Part shown: piece by piece, positions 1 through 40,315 of the stretch
Layout: the number at the start of each line of letters is the position of its first letter
Numbering within the stretch: position 1 is the stretch's first letter
Assembly (NCBI RefSeq): GCF_049243985.1
Contig: NC_135384.1
Span: 17,356,501 to 17,420,500, forward strand
Direction: 5' to 3'
DNA length: 64,000 nucleotides
Origin: Paroedura picta
Lineage: Eukaryota; Chordata; Lepidosauria; Squamata; Gekkonidae
Made by a program: the position numbers and the translations under genes
The notes under the pieces: generated by a model
What the model was told of the DNA's origin: nothing
The model's input: the letters and a program-made list of their open reading frames with translations, nothing else
Databases searched by the model: none

Positions 1-516
1 TCGAGGCGGTGGGGCACAAGCCCACCCCGTGGGGAGAAGTCTTCAGCCGCCCTGAGGTGCGGCGGCTAGGCTGGTGCCCGTCAGAGCCCCTCCGCCTCGC
101 CTCGGGTCTCATTCAAAAGCCCCTTGGACAGGCCTGCCTCCCAGGTGGAGGGCGGCACCCGGTCCCTGGCACGGCTCTGTCCTGGCCGCAGCCCCCTAAG
201 GCAGGCGATGCGAAAAGGCCTGAGTGGATGTGAAGCCCCGGGGGGGGGGGGTTGTGAGGGCTTCTGTTTGCCCCCAGAAATAAAGAGGAGGCTGAAATCT
301 CTAGCCCTAAGGCATAAGAATCCTGGAAGTGAGATAATCCGCCTTAGGGACACGAGTTTGCTGTCGCCTCTGTTGAGAGGCTCTGCTTCTTGACCCTGGT
401 GCACTGAAGTCCCGTATAATTCCTCACCTATTTTCCAAAACTCACAGGAAAGACTCTGAGCTCTTTTAGAACTCATGCCCACCACTGCTACACAGAAACT
501 TAGATTGTTCTTAAAG
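1..516. other. GC-rich flank with no recognised gene
   Basis: The first 240 bases are GC-rich with many CpGs, then a G-run at 240-251. Both strands show open frames, but none has a recognisable domain or splice pattern. It could be an eroded repeat or the edge of a gene outside the window. Confidence 0.4.
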
Positions 517-795
517 GTCAAGGTAAAAGTATCCCCTGTGCAAGCACCGGGTCATGTCTGACCCTTGGGGTGACGCCCTCTAGCGTTTTCATGGCAGTCT
601 CAATACGGGGTGGTTTGCCAGTGCCTTCCCCAGTCATTACCGTTTACCCCCCTCCCAACAAGCTGGGTACTCATTTGACTGACCTCAGAAGGATGGAAGT
701 CAACCTTGAGCTGGCTGCTGGGATCGAACTCCCAGCCTCATGGGCAGAGCTTTCAGACTGCATGTCTGCTGCCTTACCACTCTGCGCCACAAGAG
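517..795 (-). repeat. tRNA-derived SINE, near full length
   Basis: On the minus strand it begins GAGCCTCTTGTGGCGCAGAG with a pol III A-box-like stretch and a B-box-like GGGAGTTCGATCCC. The body contains GGTAATGACTGGGGAAGGCA and it ends GGGTCAGACATGACCCGGTG, with a 3' end resembling BovB-mobilised squamate SINEs (family from memory). Confidence 0.75.
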
Positions 796-1149
796 GCTCT
801 AGATTGTTCTTAGGGGCTACTAAAAATATTCTTCTAGACAGGTACATTAAGAGGATCCAAGTCTTGCTGGATCAGACCCAAAGTAAATCTGCTCGGAGTG
901 GTCAGCCAAAGGCATTTGGGAATCCCCACTGAGGTGTGCTGTCTAAGCTTGGTGGTCTCAGTAGGCCAGGAGCTGTTTTCTGTGAATGGGTTTAATGGTC
1001 GTTTCCAAAGAAAGTCAGAACGGTTCAGACTCTTGTTTAAAAGGGCATCAGGTCGACAAATAAATGTGCCTTGTTCAGCTCCTGTGCTGAAGCTGCTGCT
1101 CCTAGATGTTGCCCCCTTCCTGTCAATTCTTACCCCCCAAAGACTACTT

Positions 1150-1590
1150 CCCTCTGCCAGTTCCAACCTGTTGGTGGTTCCCGGCCCAGAGAAGTGCAAC
1201 TGGCCTCCCCCAGAGTCAGGGCCTTTTCATGCCTGGCTCCAGCCTGATGGGACAAGTTGGCAGCAGAGATCCAGGCCCTTTCGAAACCGTCAGAGTTCTG
1301 AAGGGCCTGTAAAAGGACCCTCTTCCACCAGGCCTATGGCTGAGGCCACTTAGTGACATCCAGGGCCAGTTTATCCACACAGCACATGTAGCAGTTCCAT
1401 GCAGATGAGGACCATGGCCTCCCCCCCTCCTTTCCCATCTTCAAGGACAGTGCTCACGTCTGTCTGGTCCTGCCCTAATTGTCCTCTGCTAGGGCCCCGG
1501 GAATCCTTAAACCACTCCTGGCTTGACCTATGGAGGTTTAACTGTTGTCAGCCATCCTGAGACGGCTGCCTACAAATATAACAAACAAAC
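1150..1590 (+). mobile_element. L2-like LINE 3' end
   Basis: GGGCCTTTTCATGCCTGGCT, AAGGGCCTGTAAAAGGACCC and CTTCCACCAGGCCTATGGCT, ending GCCATCCTGAGACGGCTGCC and an ACAAACAAACAAA tail. Confidence 0.7.
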
Positions 1591-2184
1591 AAAGCATGCA
1601 GCCCTTCAGAGGAAGAGATGAGTTGTGAGAGCTTCAACTGGCCTCCTGCAAAGTAGGAATTTTAGTTTTTTGCTGCCATTTTTATGCCCCTGACTTGTTC
1701 TCATATTAATAATAGACTACTGATCATAATATTGATAATAAAGGGGAAATATTGACAATTCTTCTGTTTTTTGTTTTTTTAAAGATTTTATAGTGTTTTT
1801 TACCTTGCGAGCTGCTTGGAGCATACCACTGAGAAGCAGTATCTGTTTTTTTCAAAATAAAATAATTTGACAAGCAAAAGACCTGAGACCAGGGCGGGAG
1901 GTGGCTTAAGCACATTACAAATTGCAGGGGAGATAAGGGCCCTGGTGCTTCCTGCCAGGAACCATCATGCCGTCTGAGACTTTGCATATTCTAATGAAAG
2001 CAAAGAGAGAGAGAATATATTCGTGCCTGTGGCCGTGAAAAAGCAAGAAACCCGCAGCAGATCTTGAATGCAAATCCAGAAAATCCAACTCTGTGTGTCG
2101 TGGGAGACACGGCTTCTCTTATCCACCCAGCAGTTTACATACAAAGAGGTGAGATACAACAAGAGTCGTGGATTCCTGTGGGTA
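1590..2184. other. AT-rich flank, nothing recognised
   Basis: No repeat, gene or RNA could be assigned here. The same is true of 2376-2984 and 3570-4285. Confidence 0.5.
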
Positions 2185-2375
2185 TCCCTGCCGGTCTGAA
2201 GCAGCAGAACAAAGTCTTGAGTCCAGCAGCACCTTTAAGACCAACAAAGTTTTATTCAAGGTATATAAGCTTTTTGTGTGCAAGCACACTTCCTCACAAT
2301 ATAGTATGCAGCTGACAGTGTGCATGCACATGAATGCTTATACCCTGAACTAAAACCTTGTTGGTTTTAAAGGTG
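2185..2375 (-). repeat. dispersed repeat family A (LINE/SINE 3' tail)
   Basis: GAGTCCAGCAGCACCTTTAA, GACCAACAAAGTTTTATTCA and GCAAGCACACTTCCTCACAA. The same text recurs at 3500, 4290, 4895, 25275, 36833, 39062, 42120, 45760 and 47140. The parent family is not named here. Confidence 0.6.
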
Positions 2376-2984
2376 CCAACTTCCTTCTAGAGGGCTCTTG
2401 GTGAGCTCACATCCCCTGCTCCTGACTTCCCCCAGATTTGCATCAGGTTCATGCAAGGAGCTCCCATGAATGGCTGGACTTGCAACAGAATCTGCAGACT
2501 TATCTCTTAAAGACACCTTTCCTCACTATCTCTGGGGCCCTGGCTCCTCCATCCGCCCTGGGGGAGGGCCCTTGCTCAATGGGAGAGCGGCTATCCCCCC
2601 CCAACCCCCGTCACTTGTCACCTTAACAAGACCCTCACGCTGCTGCTCCTTACTCAATCCCTTAACTGATAACTGCCCTCACCAGACTGGTAAGGCAGAT
2701 GGAGCAGGAGAAGGCAGAGCACAGTAGTGGGGTAATCCAGGTCATAAATTGAAGCCAGAAACCACCAAATACCTCTTGAGAATGCTGGAGACTGTTCTTA
2801 GGGATTGTTGCAGAAATAAAATGTTGAGTCGCAATTCTCAGAATCACCCTGCAAGAGAGATTATTCCCATTTTTCATTCTGAGTCTATGCATGGGAAATG
2901 TGTCCAAAGGAATCCTGGTTGAGCTGGGATGGGAATTTGTTGGGGCTCTAGTGGAACTTTGTCAGAGAGGTGTGTCTCATATTT

Positions 2985-3130
2985 CTTTTCCACCGAGGCA
3001 GCTTACATTGTTTTCCCTTCACAACATCCCTGCCAGGTAGGCTAGGCTAGGCTAAGAGTGAGTGCCTGGCCCAAGGTCACCCAAGCAAGCTCGATAGGCA
3101 AGTGTAGATTTGAATTCACGAATGGTCCAG
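2985..3130 (-). repeat. tRNA-derived SINE fragment
   Basis: CCACCGAGGCAGCTTACATT, TCACAACATCCCTGCCAGGT and a short TAGGC tandem match the second SINE type. Confidence 0.5.
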
Positions 3131-3144
3131 GCTAGCCAGATCTC

Positions 3145-3305
3145 AACAAAACATGGAAGCCCGTCAGGGGTGCTCTGGCTGGTACCTGGACAGGAGACTA
3201 CCAAAGAAGTCCAGAGGCAGGCAAGGGCAAACCACCTCTGAAAGCCTCCGGCCTTGAAAAGCCTCCCAGCTCACAGAAAGTCAGCTGCAACTTGATGGCA
3301 CTTTC
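3145..3305 (+). repeat. 5S rRNA-derived SINE, diverged
   Basis: GGTACCTGGACAGGAGACTACC corresponds to the 5S internal promoter region (cf. TACTTGGATGGGAGACC). The tail GGCAAGGGCAAACCACCTCT and AGTCAGCTGCAACTTGATGG is shared with the 24255 copy type. Confidence 0.65.
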
Positions 3306-3336
3306 CCCTCCCAGAGGCTAGCCTGACACACTAAAC

Positions 3337-3473
3337 CAGGGGTAGTCAAACTGCAGCCCTCCAGATGTCCATGGACTACAATTCCCATGAGCCCCTGCCA
3401 GCGAATGCTGGCAGGGGGCTCCTGGGAATTGTAGTCCATGGACATCTGGAGGGCCGCAGTTTGACTACCCCTG
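3337..3473. mobile_element. palindromic hAT-like MITE, copy 1
   Basis: Starts CAGGGGTAGTC and ends GACTACCCCTG, with two inverted arms of about 67 bp. Near-perfect 8-bp duplications flank it (CACTAAAC and CACTAAGC), as expected for hAT elements. The two arms carry different variants (CCCATGAGCCCC versus CCCAGGAGCCCCC). There is no coding capacity. Confidence 0.88.
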
Positions 3474-4333
3474 CACTAAGCCCTCTCCCACAGAACGAAC
3501 TTGGAATCCAGTGGCACTTTTAAGACCAATGAAGTGCAGTTGTTTTGTGTCCATGCATACTTCTTCAGATACTAACCCTCTTGAGCTCAAAGCATACACT
3601 TTACTTTGGTAGCAGTTTGTTGATAAGGGCTGCAAAAGCTGGGTTACACCAAGTACTCAGTCAGCATTAAGTAGCATTAAGAGTAATTTATGGGTTTCCT
3701 TATCTCATTCGGTGAAGCAGTAGAGGGAGGAGTGAAAATGAACTAGGTTTAAGGGAACAGAGGGAGGGGAGTGCAGATGCAGATAGCAACCGGGATCTTG
3801 GAATCCACTCAGGATCTACACAGTGAAAGTTGTCCCGAGGATCAGAAATCCAACCCACAATGCTTCACCGTAAGGACCAGAAACTTGTCTGGAAGCACAG
3901 CAAGACTCTGAGTGACAAGACTGCCACGGTGGGGGGGGGGGGCAGCTGTGTTAGTCCACGACCAGGTTCCCATACAAATCCTCTGCTATACCCTCCCCCA
4001 CCCCACTCACACACAGGCCATGGCCTTCAGAGGATGACCAAGATTAAAGATTGTGCTGAAAGGCGGAAAAGACTCAGGAGCCTGGAGGATTCCCCCCTCC
4101 CTTCCCTAAGTCACATCATCCTACACAATTACTCCCTTAGGAAATACAAGAATCTTGGCTCTGGCTGCCCCATACTTAACACACATGTCCGTTCCTCCAG
4201 AGACAATCCAGGTCATCATTTCTACTAACTACGGATTCCTTTTCTGTGGATTACTAGCAAATCACTCATAAAACAAACAGAATTATGAACTAAGTTTGAA
4301 TCCAGTGGCACTTTTAAAGACCAAGAGTTTTAT

Positions 4334-4590
4334 AAGAAGAGTTGGTTCTTACGTGCCACTTTTCTCTCCCTGAAGGAGTCTCAAAGCAGCTTACATTTGC
4401 CTTCCCTTTCCTCTCCCCACAACAGACACCCTGTGAGGTGGGTGAGGTTGAGAGAGCCCTGAGATTCCTGCTCGGTCAGTGCTGTGGGGAGCCCAAGGTC
4501 ACCCAGGTGGTTGCATGTGGACAAGGAGCGGGGAATCAAACCCGGCTCGCCAGATTAGAAGTCCGCTCTCCTAACCACTACACCAAACTA
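4334..4590 (-). repeat. tRNA-derived SINE (GCCAGCTTGGTGTAGTGG type)
   Basis: Reverse copy of a tRNA-headed SINE. The tRNA-like part (CCACTACACC, AATCAAACCCGG) lies at the right and the AAGAAGAG tail at the left. It interrupts another repeat fragment ending near 4330. Confidence 0.75.
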
Positions 4591-4599
4591 TTCAAGGTA

Positions 4600-4890
4600 T
4601 TCTCTGTGCCGGAACTAGCAGAGTTCTACAGGGCCTGCAAAACCGAGCTCTTCTGCCAAGCCAACATCCCATAACGGCTAGGCCCACTGGACACACCGTG
4701 GAGCAAATTCAGTCTGACCAATCTGCTGGGCCATGGTCCAAACATTAAACAGTGAATGTTAAATGTTTCTGTATTATTGATGCCATTACTGTGTTTTACG
4801 AGCCTGTGCTGTATCTGATATACTGGACTCGTGTTCTCTGTGAACCGCCTGGAGCCACCTGGGAGGGCAGAATAAAAATGTCACAAATAA
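4600..4890 (+). mobile_element. L2-like LINE 3' end
   Basis: CTAGCAGAGTTCTACAGGGC and GAGCTCTTCTGCCAAGCC, ending TGAACCGCCTGGAGCCACCT and AGAATAAAAATG. Confidence 0.7.
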
Positions 4891-4894
4891 GCAT

Positions 4895-5035
4895 TTGTGT
4901 TCATGCATCCTTTGTCATTCTGTTTCACTGTATCTGATGAAGTGTGCATGCAGACGAAACCTTGTATCTTGAATAAAATTCTTGGTCTTAAAGGTGCTGC
5001 TGGATTCCAATTTTGTTTTGCTGCTTCAGACCAAC
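4895..5035 (+). repeat. dispersed repeat family A
   Basis: GATGAAGTGTGCATGCAGAC, TCTTGAATAAAATTCTTGG and TCTTAAAGGTGCTGCTGGAT, the plus-strand form. Confidence 0.6.
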
Positions 5036-5444
5036 ATAATTACATGGTGATTATATACTAACCACGATAAACAAATGAAGCTTGTCGGGTGGCCTCAGGC
5101 TTCTTACTCTCAGCCAAACCCACCTCGCAGGGTTGTTGTGAAAATAAAATGGGGAAAGAAGAGCTCCTTGGAGGAAAGTGGAGATAAGATGTACAAGGGC
5201 AGATGAATAGAAACAACCTGTTGCTTCCCCCTAGGGTGGGTGTTTGGTGGGTGTTGCAGCCCTCAGGGCAGCATTTAAGAGGGTGCATTTTTCCAAGTGT
5301 TGTGACCACACAATTACATTTGTGGTGCATTAAAATGATTTCTGCGCTATCATCTGTGAGTCAATGGTAGTTTAGATGAACTTCCTTTTTCACCTTTCCT
5401 TCTCCTTGCATCGTCTCCCAAATTAACTTCAAACATCGGGGGGA

Positions 5445-5693
5445 GGGGGGGGATTAAGAAAACTTTTATTTATAGAAACTCATGACAAGTCCACATAAAT
5501 GCTCAGTCCAAGGGGACTAACACACTGCGCACAGCGCCTCTTCATTGGCTGTGGATGCCACACCTGGAAGGAGGTTCAGCGTTGACCGGCGTCTCGTGAC
5601 AAGGAGCACTTTCTCCTGCAAGGGCCCAGGCCACACTCTGACTGGGGCTGGGGGCGGAGCTTCAGTCTGAGTGGGGAAGAGGCAGCGGCAGCA
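5445..5693 (-). other. POLD1: POLD1 3' UTR with AATAAA signal
   Basis: On the minus strand AATAAA (plus tttatt, 5465-5470) lies about 225 nt past the stop codon. It is the only close canonical signal, so the last exon probably ends near 5445-5455. The exact cleavage site is inferred. Confidence 0.7.
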
Positions 5694-35403
<29,710 letters not shown>

Positions 35404-36343
35404 CTTGGTACTCCTGGGAGAGTAAAAAAATGCCATCAAGGACCAATAGGCATCAGTGGCCAACCACTACCCTCGCCTAAATTAAGCTACTCCTCAGCCT
35501 CTGGTCACACAGGCAATGTACACCACACTCAGAGATGCCAGCCCCCATCAAAAAATCCATATAAACTGAAACAGCATTTTGTACCCCTTCTTGTTCACTC
35601 TCTGCCCCCTTGGTCTCCAGTGGGGCACCAACTTCCACCTTCTCCAGGCAGAGTGCCAACCAGAAACTACACATTTTGTGAAACATGCAAACAGAAGGCT
35701 TGATACATTTGCACACTGAGGACAGGTAAACTGAGGGGCCAGTGACAGAATTTAGTACGAACCAGGGTATATCACAGGAAGCCAGTGAATAGTTTCCTAA
35801 TTTAGTTTAAACCCCAAGAAGTTTTATCCAAGGCTGTAAGACCCTGTTTAACGCTTTTACTTCCTGCCTCAGAACCCCCTCCTCCTTTGTGCCCCCCCAA
35901 TACCACCCACTTGAGTAGGGGTGGGGGAGCAGGCTCCTGATCTCCTAATGACACTCCACTCACTTTTCAAGCAACTGCCCCCCTTCCCAAGGGGCCCCCT
36001 CCTGTCCTACCCCGTTTGTATCTCCCTGGGCCTCTACTGCCCCTCCGCCGTCCTCCAGCGCCCCCACCCACCCACCCCCGCAGCTTCCCTCAGTCCCACC
36101 TCCAGGAAGCCCCCGGGGGTCTACTCACATTCCCCCTCCCCCTTGACCCCCGTCGCAAGACACCCCCTGCTCGTTCGCCACACCGCTCAATACCTCTACG
36201 CAGTCTCCCGCCAACAAGTTCAGGGGAGGAACCAGCTTCTCCACCCGCCCCTGTTGCCATACCAACCCCCTGCCTATTGGCCATCGTTGTTCCAAGACGT
36301 CATTTTTCTCCGCCCAGGGAGTGACGCACAACGAAACACTTGC

Positions 36344-36425
36344 CTTTTGGGATCGCGACGGGCGGCTGCAGTGCGCATGCGTCGCCTCTCCAAGGGCTGC
36401 CGCCGCCATATTTAGAGTGGGTCAA
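36344..36425 (-). other. POLD1: candidate non-coding POLD1 exon 1 with a GC donor
   Basis: Exon 2 begins with a splice acceptor only 10 nt before ATG, so a first exon is required. Downstream of the YY1-like site the best donor is AAAAG followed by GCAAGTG (GC at 36343-36342), which fits the strict consensus of GC-AG introns. The exon start is approximate. Confidence 0.45.
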
Positions 36426-36452
36426 GAAAGGGCGGTGAAACAGCGCGTGCGC
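36372..36452 (-). promoter_or_regulatory. NRF1-like and YY1-like sites near the POLD1 start
   Basis: TGCGCATGCG at 36372-36381 and GCGCGTGCGC at 36443-36452 match the NRF1 pattern within one base. AATATGGCGGC on the minus strand at 36412-36402 matches the YY1 consensus AANATGGCGGC in the direction of transcription. In vertebrate CpG promoters this YY1 form usually lies just downstream of the start site, so transcription probably begins near 36415-36440. This is inferred from sequence only. Confidence 0.6.
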
Positions 36453-36832
36453 TTAGTGGGTAACGGGTTCCGCGGGACCTGTGGCGAAGCGCCGCCTGCG
36501 TATTGAGGACGGCTGAGGGGGCGTGGCGTCATCGCGCGCGTGGCGTTCGGGGGGCGGCCTTAAAAGAGAGCGGGAAGGGTTTGTATTTGCTTCTGTTGGC
36601 GCCTCGAAGACGCCTTGTGCGATGCAGGCTCAGTCGGCAGCAGCAATGAGGGGCGGGACTGTATTGGAAGAGGGGCGCTACAGAGCAGGGGCTGTGCCGT
36701 CTGAGTCCAACACAGTCTAAATTGGGGTGTCTGGTGAAATGCGCACGCGCGCGAAAGCTCTTACCAGAATTAAACCGCGTTGGTCAATTAACTCTGTTCT
36801 GCCGCTTCAGGCTGCTTTAACTATAAATATGA

Positions 36833-36898
36833 ATGTTTCCATGCATGATGAAGTTTGTTCTGACTCACAAAAGCTTATGCTGTGATAAATTGTCTGAA
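36833..36898 (+). repeat. dispersed repeat family A fragment
   Basis: ATGATGAAGTTTGTTCTGAC and CACAAAAGCTTATGCTGTG. It abuts the SINE at 36899. Confidence 0.45.
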
Positions 36899-37080
36899 GA
36901 GCCAGCTTGGTGTAGTGGTTAAGAGCAGCAGACTCTAATATGGAGAACCAGGTTGGATTCCCCACTCCTCCACATGCAGCCAGTTCTCTCAGAGCTCTCT
37001 CCCCTACAGCACAGGGTGTCTATTGTGAGGAGAGGAAGGGCAGGCGATTGTAATCCGCTAAACTCTCCACCCAGGGGCAT
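36899..37080 (+). repeat. tRNA-derived SINE, 3' truncated
   Basis: GAGCCAGCTTGGTGTAGTGG head with GGTTGGATTCCCC, then the ACAGGGTGTCTATTGTGAGG body. It stops before the tail. Confidence 0.75.
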
Positions 37081-37179
37081 AACAAAAGTAGGGCATAACA
37101 AAACAGCTCTTTTTCTTCATGGTACTGCTGGACTCCAGTTATATTTAGGCAAGCTGGAAGATAGGATAGTCATGGTGGT

Positions 37180-37216
37180 GGGATTGTGCGCTTTGGCTGC
37201 CAAAGCACACAACCCT
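37180..37216. repeat. minimal hairpin relative of the foldback repeat
   Basis: GGGATTGTGCGCTTTGGC followed by TGCCAAAGCACACAACCCT, a 37-bp near palindrome like that at 17163. Confidence 0.5.
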
Positions 37217-37504
37217 AGTAGGAAGTGTTGTCAAGTCAAGTTGACTTATGGAAGCCCCATAGGGTTTTCAAGGCAAGAGGCATGTCAAGGTGGTTGCCTG
37301 CCTCTGCGTAGCAACCCTGGTAATCCTTGGCAATCGCCCATTTAAATATTAGTCAAGAAAGGTTTTCTGAATCTACTAGCAAGAGCTGACCCGACTCAGC
37401 TTTCAAGATCTCCCAGTGAGGACCCTAGGCTGCTTATATCGTTCTCCCTTTCAACCACCCTGTGATGTAGCTTGGGGTACTTGTGGAGTGTAAGTAAAAT
37501 ATAA

Positions 37505-38382
37505 GTAGACCGTGTGATGCTGTGGTAAAAAAGGCAAATGCAGTCTTGGGCTGTATCAACAGAGGCATCACATCAAAACTGCAAGATGTCATAGTCCCAT
37601 TGGTCAGACCCCACCTGGAGTTTTGAAGGTTTCACTTCAAAAAGGACATGGACAAAATTGAGAATTCAAGAAGAGTTGGTTCTTATATGCCGCTTTTCTC
37701 TACCCGAAGGAGTCTCAAAGCAGCTTACATTCTCCTTCCCTTTCCTCTCCCCACAACAGACACCCTGTGAGGTGGGTGAGGCTGAGAGAGCCCTGATATC
37801 ATTGCTCAGTCAGAACAGCTTTATCAGTGCCATGGCAAGCCCAAGGTCGCCCAGCTGGCTGCATGTGGGGGAGCGCGGAATCAAACCTGGTTCACCAGAT
37901 TAGAAGTCCGCATTCCTAACCACTAGACCAAGCTGGCAGAAGAGCAACAAGGATGAACCAGAGCCTCAGGACCCAGCCCTATGAGGAGTGGCTGGGGGAC
38001 TTGAGAATGTTCGGTCTGGAGAAGAGGAGGTTAAGTGGGAACATGTTAGCTCTCTTCAAGTATTTTAAAGGGTGTCACTTGGAGGAGGACAGGGAAAGCA
38101 AGAGTGGTTCCTGTTGGCAGCAGAGGATAAGACTCGCAATAATGGGGTTAAACTACGTTGAAAATGGTTCCAGCTAGATATCAGAGAGAAAAAAAATCAC
38201 AGTCAGAGTAGTTCAGTAGTGGAATAAGATGCCCAAGGAAGTGGTGAGCTCCCCCTCACTGGCAGTCTTAAAGCAGCGGCTGGGATACTTATCCTCGATG
38301 CTTTAAGCTCAACCTGCATTGAGTGGGCAGTTGGACTAGATGGCCTGAATTGCCCTTGAGCTCTAGGATTCTACTGTATGAC
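37505..38382 (+). mobile_element. CR1 LINE 3' part, interrupted by a SINE
   Basis: Text such as GAAGAGCAACAAGGATGA, CTGGAGAAGAGGAGGTTAAG and TTGGACTAGATGGCCTGAAT is the CR1 ORF2 C-terminus and 3' end. It is split by the SINE at 37668-37937. Confidence 0.82.
37668..37937 (-). repeat. tRNA-derived SINE nested in a CR1 fragment
   Basis: AAGAAGAGTTGGTTCTTATA to CCACTAGACCAAGCTGGC. CR1 sequence continues on both sides, and AGAAGAG occurs at both junctions, a possible but low-complexity duplication. Confidence 0.8.
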
Positions 38383-38453
38383 TGGCCCAGGGTTACCCAG
38401 TAAGCTTCCATGGTAGAGTGAGCATTCAAACCTGAGTGTCCCATATTCTAGTT
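38380..38453 (-). repeat. SINE head fragment
   Basis: GGCCCAGGGTTACCCAG and AAGCTTCCATGGTAGAGTGA match the second SINE type. It abuts the diverged MITE at 38454. Confidence 0.45.
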
Positions 38454-38573
38454 CAGTGGTGGCCAAGCTGACTCTCCAGATGTCTGTGGACTACAATTAA
38501 CATGAGCCCCTGCCAGCATGCTGGTCATTGTAGTCTATGGACATCTTGGAGAGCCACAGTGTAGCCACCCCTG
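38454..38573. mobile_element. diverged palindromic MITE-like copy
   Basis: CTCCAGATGTCTGTGGACTA and its inverted partner (GTAGTCTATGGACATCTTGG) surround a GCCCCTGCCAGCATGCTGG centre. The ends are CAGTGGTGGCC and CCACCCCTG. No clear target duplication remains. Confidence 0.65.
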
Positions 38574-39061
38574 TTAGTCAGAGTCTCTAACCACTGCTGC
38601 ACACAGAAGAACAGTGACAACTGTGCCACAGTGAGATCTGGTCAGTTGGGTAGGTTTCCGTGAAGTCTGCCCAATGCTGAGCAGTATGTTTGTTTCCCAT
38701 GAAAATCCCCAAGTTGTGAAAAAAAGTTCTCTTTTCTCCCCCTTCAAGCAAAAAGACTTCCCTTTTCTTTTTTTGTGCTTTTACGTCAAATGCATTGCTG
38801 AGGCACACAGAAGAGGAGGGGCCTAACTGGTAAATGAACCTGGTTGTGTACATGAAATGCTTGGTGGAAATCACAGGAGTTTAGTGTCCCAACACAGGAT
38901 GTTGCAATACTGAGATGGAAGGCTGTGAATGATCTGAGTCCAAAATCTGCTGGGTGTCTTTGGGCAAATTATTCTCAGCTTGATCTGCCTTATAGGCTTG
39001 TGGGGACCTGGGGCAATAGCTGACAGTAAGCATGTCAGATTTCCTGTCATGTAAGAAGATC

Positions 39062-39128
39062 ATAGTCTGACGAAGGGTTGATTAAATCTTTGTTGGTCTT
39101 AAAGGTGCTACTGGACTCTGATTTTATC
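39062..39128 (+). repeat. dispersed repeat family A fragment
   Basis: AGTCTGACGAAGGGTTG, TTTGTTGGTCTTAAAGGTGC and TACTGGACTCTGA. Confidence 0.55.
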
Positions 39129-39259
39129 ATGTCAGATGATTATTCAAACCTAGCATAGAGTTGGGCTCATGGGCTGCAAATCACTGCTCAGATAATGGAA
39201 GGAAAGTAGCATGGGAATTCAAGCCTGAGTCTCCTAGATCCTAGTCTGAGAGGCCAAAC

Positions 39260-39605
39260 TAGTCTTTCTCAACTTGTTACCATTGAGAAACTCCTGAAAC
39301 ATTCTTCAGGCTTCAAGAAACCCCAGAAGTGGCGCAATAGTGCAGAATATGGTTGGGATACATAGCTGTGTAGATGCCCACCAGGGGCCCCTTCCCTTCC
39401 CACCCCCTCCAGACCCATCATTGGCCATTTTGGGAAGGGATGGTGGTGGGTCGACATGACCGTATATGATCAAATCACCTGATAAATATTTAACTCATTT
39501 TTTAAAAAATTTATAAACATTAATTAATTCTCACCCATTTGGGAAACTCTTCCAGGGCGGTCAAGAAATCCCCGGGTTTCACAAAAGCCTGGTTAAGAAA
39601 GCTTG
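39260..39605 (+). mobile_element. hAT-like repeat, family D, long copy
   Basis: Starts TAGTCTTTCTCAAC and ends GTTAAGAAAGCTTG, imperfect inverted ends. The body (GAAACTCCTGAAACATTCTT, CATCATTGGCCATTTTGGG) recurs inverted at 32780-33004. Flanking octamers match only in part, so it is old. Confidence 0.6.
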
Positions 39606-39833
39606 CTCTAAACATGATACCAAGCTGGCTCTACACATAAATGATTGGATAGACATGTCTATACTTTATGTCCAGAAAAAGCACAGAAGAAAGGTGGAGG
39701 GAGCAAACCAAATAACCCCTTACTGAAACTCAAGAAAAAGCAAACAAACACAGAAAGTGCAACCAATCAGTGCTATACTTAGGTTATTTTGGATTCTGGG
39801 TTTAATTAACTTTTTAGATGAATATATGGATGG

Positions 39834-40060
39834 GAGAATGCCTGTGGCTCAGTGATAAGAACATCTGCTGGGCATGCAGAAAGTCACAGGTTCAATCCCT
39901 GGCCTCTCCAGTTAAAAGGCCAGGTAAAGTGTGATAGGAAAGACTGGTACTAGAAAGCTCCCCAGGAAAGCCCTGGGGAGCTGCTACCAGTCTGAGCTGT
40001 TACCAGCCTGAGCAGGTGGACCAGGGGTCTGATTCAGTGTATGGTAGCATCACGTACAAA
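39834..40060 (+). repeat. tRNA-derived SINE, third type
   Basis: GCCTGTGGCTCAGTGATAAG (A box), GGTTCAATCCCTGG (B box), then TCCAGTTAAAAGGCCAGG and GGTCTGATTCAGTGTATGG. The intact B box and missing tRNA 3' end show a SINE head, not a tRNA gene. Confidence 0.7.
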
Positions 40061-40164
40061 TGACGTCTCCAAAGCTAAGGGCTATTGTCAAAGAAGGTCC
40101 TGAGGCCACATTTATGCAACACAAACGTCATTAGTTTGAAACAGAATTGTAGCTTGGGGAAATT

Positions 40165-40315
40165 GCTGTGTTAGAGGAACTGTATCTGCTAGAAATGCAG
40201 AAGGTCCCAGGTTCAGTCCCTGGCATCTCCAGTTAATAGGACCAGGTAGCAACTAATGATAAACAGCACTGTGTACTACCTAGGGAGCTGTTTCTGGGTA
40301 GAGTATACAACACTG
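40165..40315 (+). repeat. tRNA-derived SINE, third type, diverged
   Basis: AAATGCAGAAGGTCCCAGGT and CAGTCCCTGGCATCTCCAGT, then TAGGACCAGG. The 5' end is eroded. Confidence 0.6.

Larger units (their letters stand above)
36000..36720. promoter_or_regulatory. CpG-rich promoter region of POLD1
   Basis: This stretch is GC-rich and full of CpG dinucleotides, unlike the AT-rich repeat DNA on either side. It contains GGGCGG and GGGGCGG Sp1-type boxes, with no TATA box. It sits at the 5' end of POLD1, about 0.9 kb above the start-codon exon, which needs a non-coding first exon. Confidence 0.75.

Noticed and set aside
1-5400. SPIB, the gene downstream of POLD1 in mammals
   Set aside because: I searched mentally for an ETS domain signature on both strands and saw none. 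The gene may lie beyond the window or be absent here.
36523-36720. A small plus-strand gene driven divergently from the POLD1 CpG island
   Set aside because: The open frame is a by-product of high GC. No splice or domain evidence exists, although a divergent non-coding transcript remains possible.
39834-39905. A tRNA gene
   Set aside because: A and B boxes are present, but there is no acceptor-stem closure or anticodon arm that fits, and the sequence continues into a shared SINE body.
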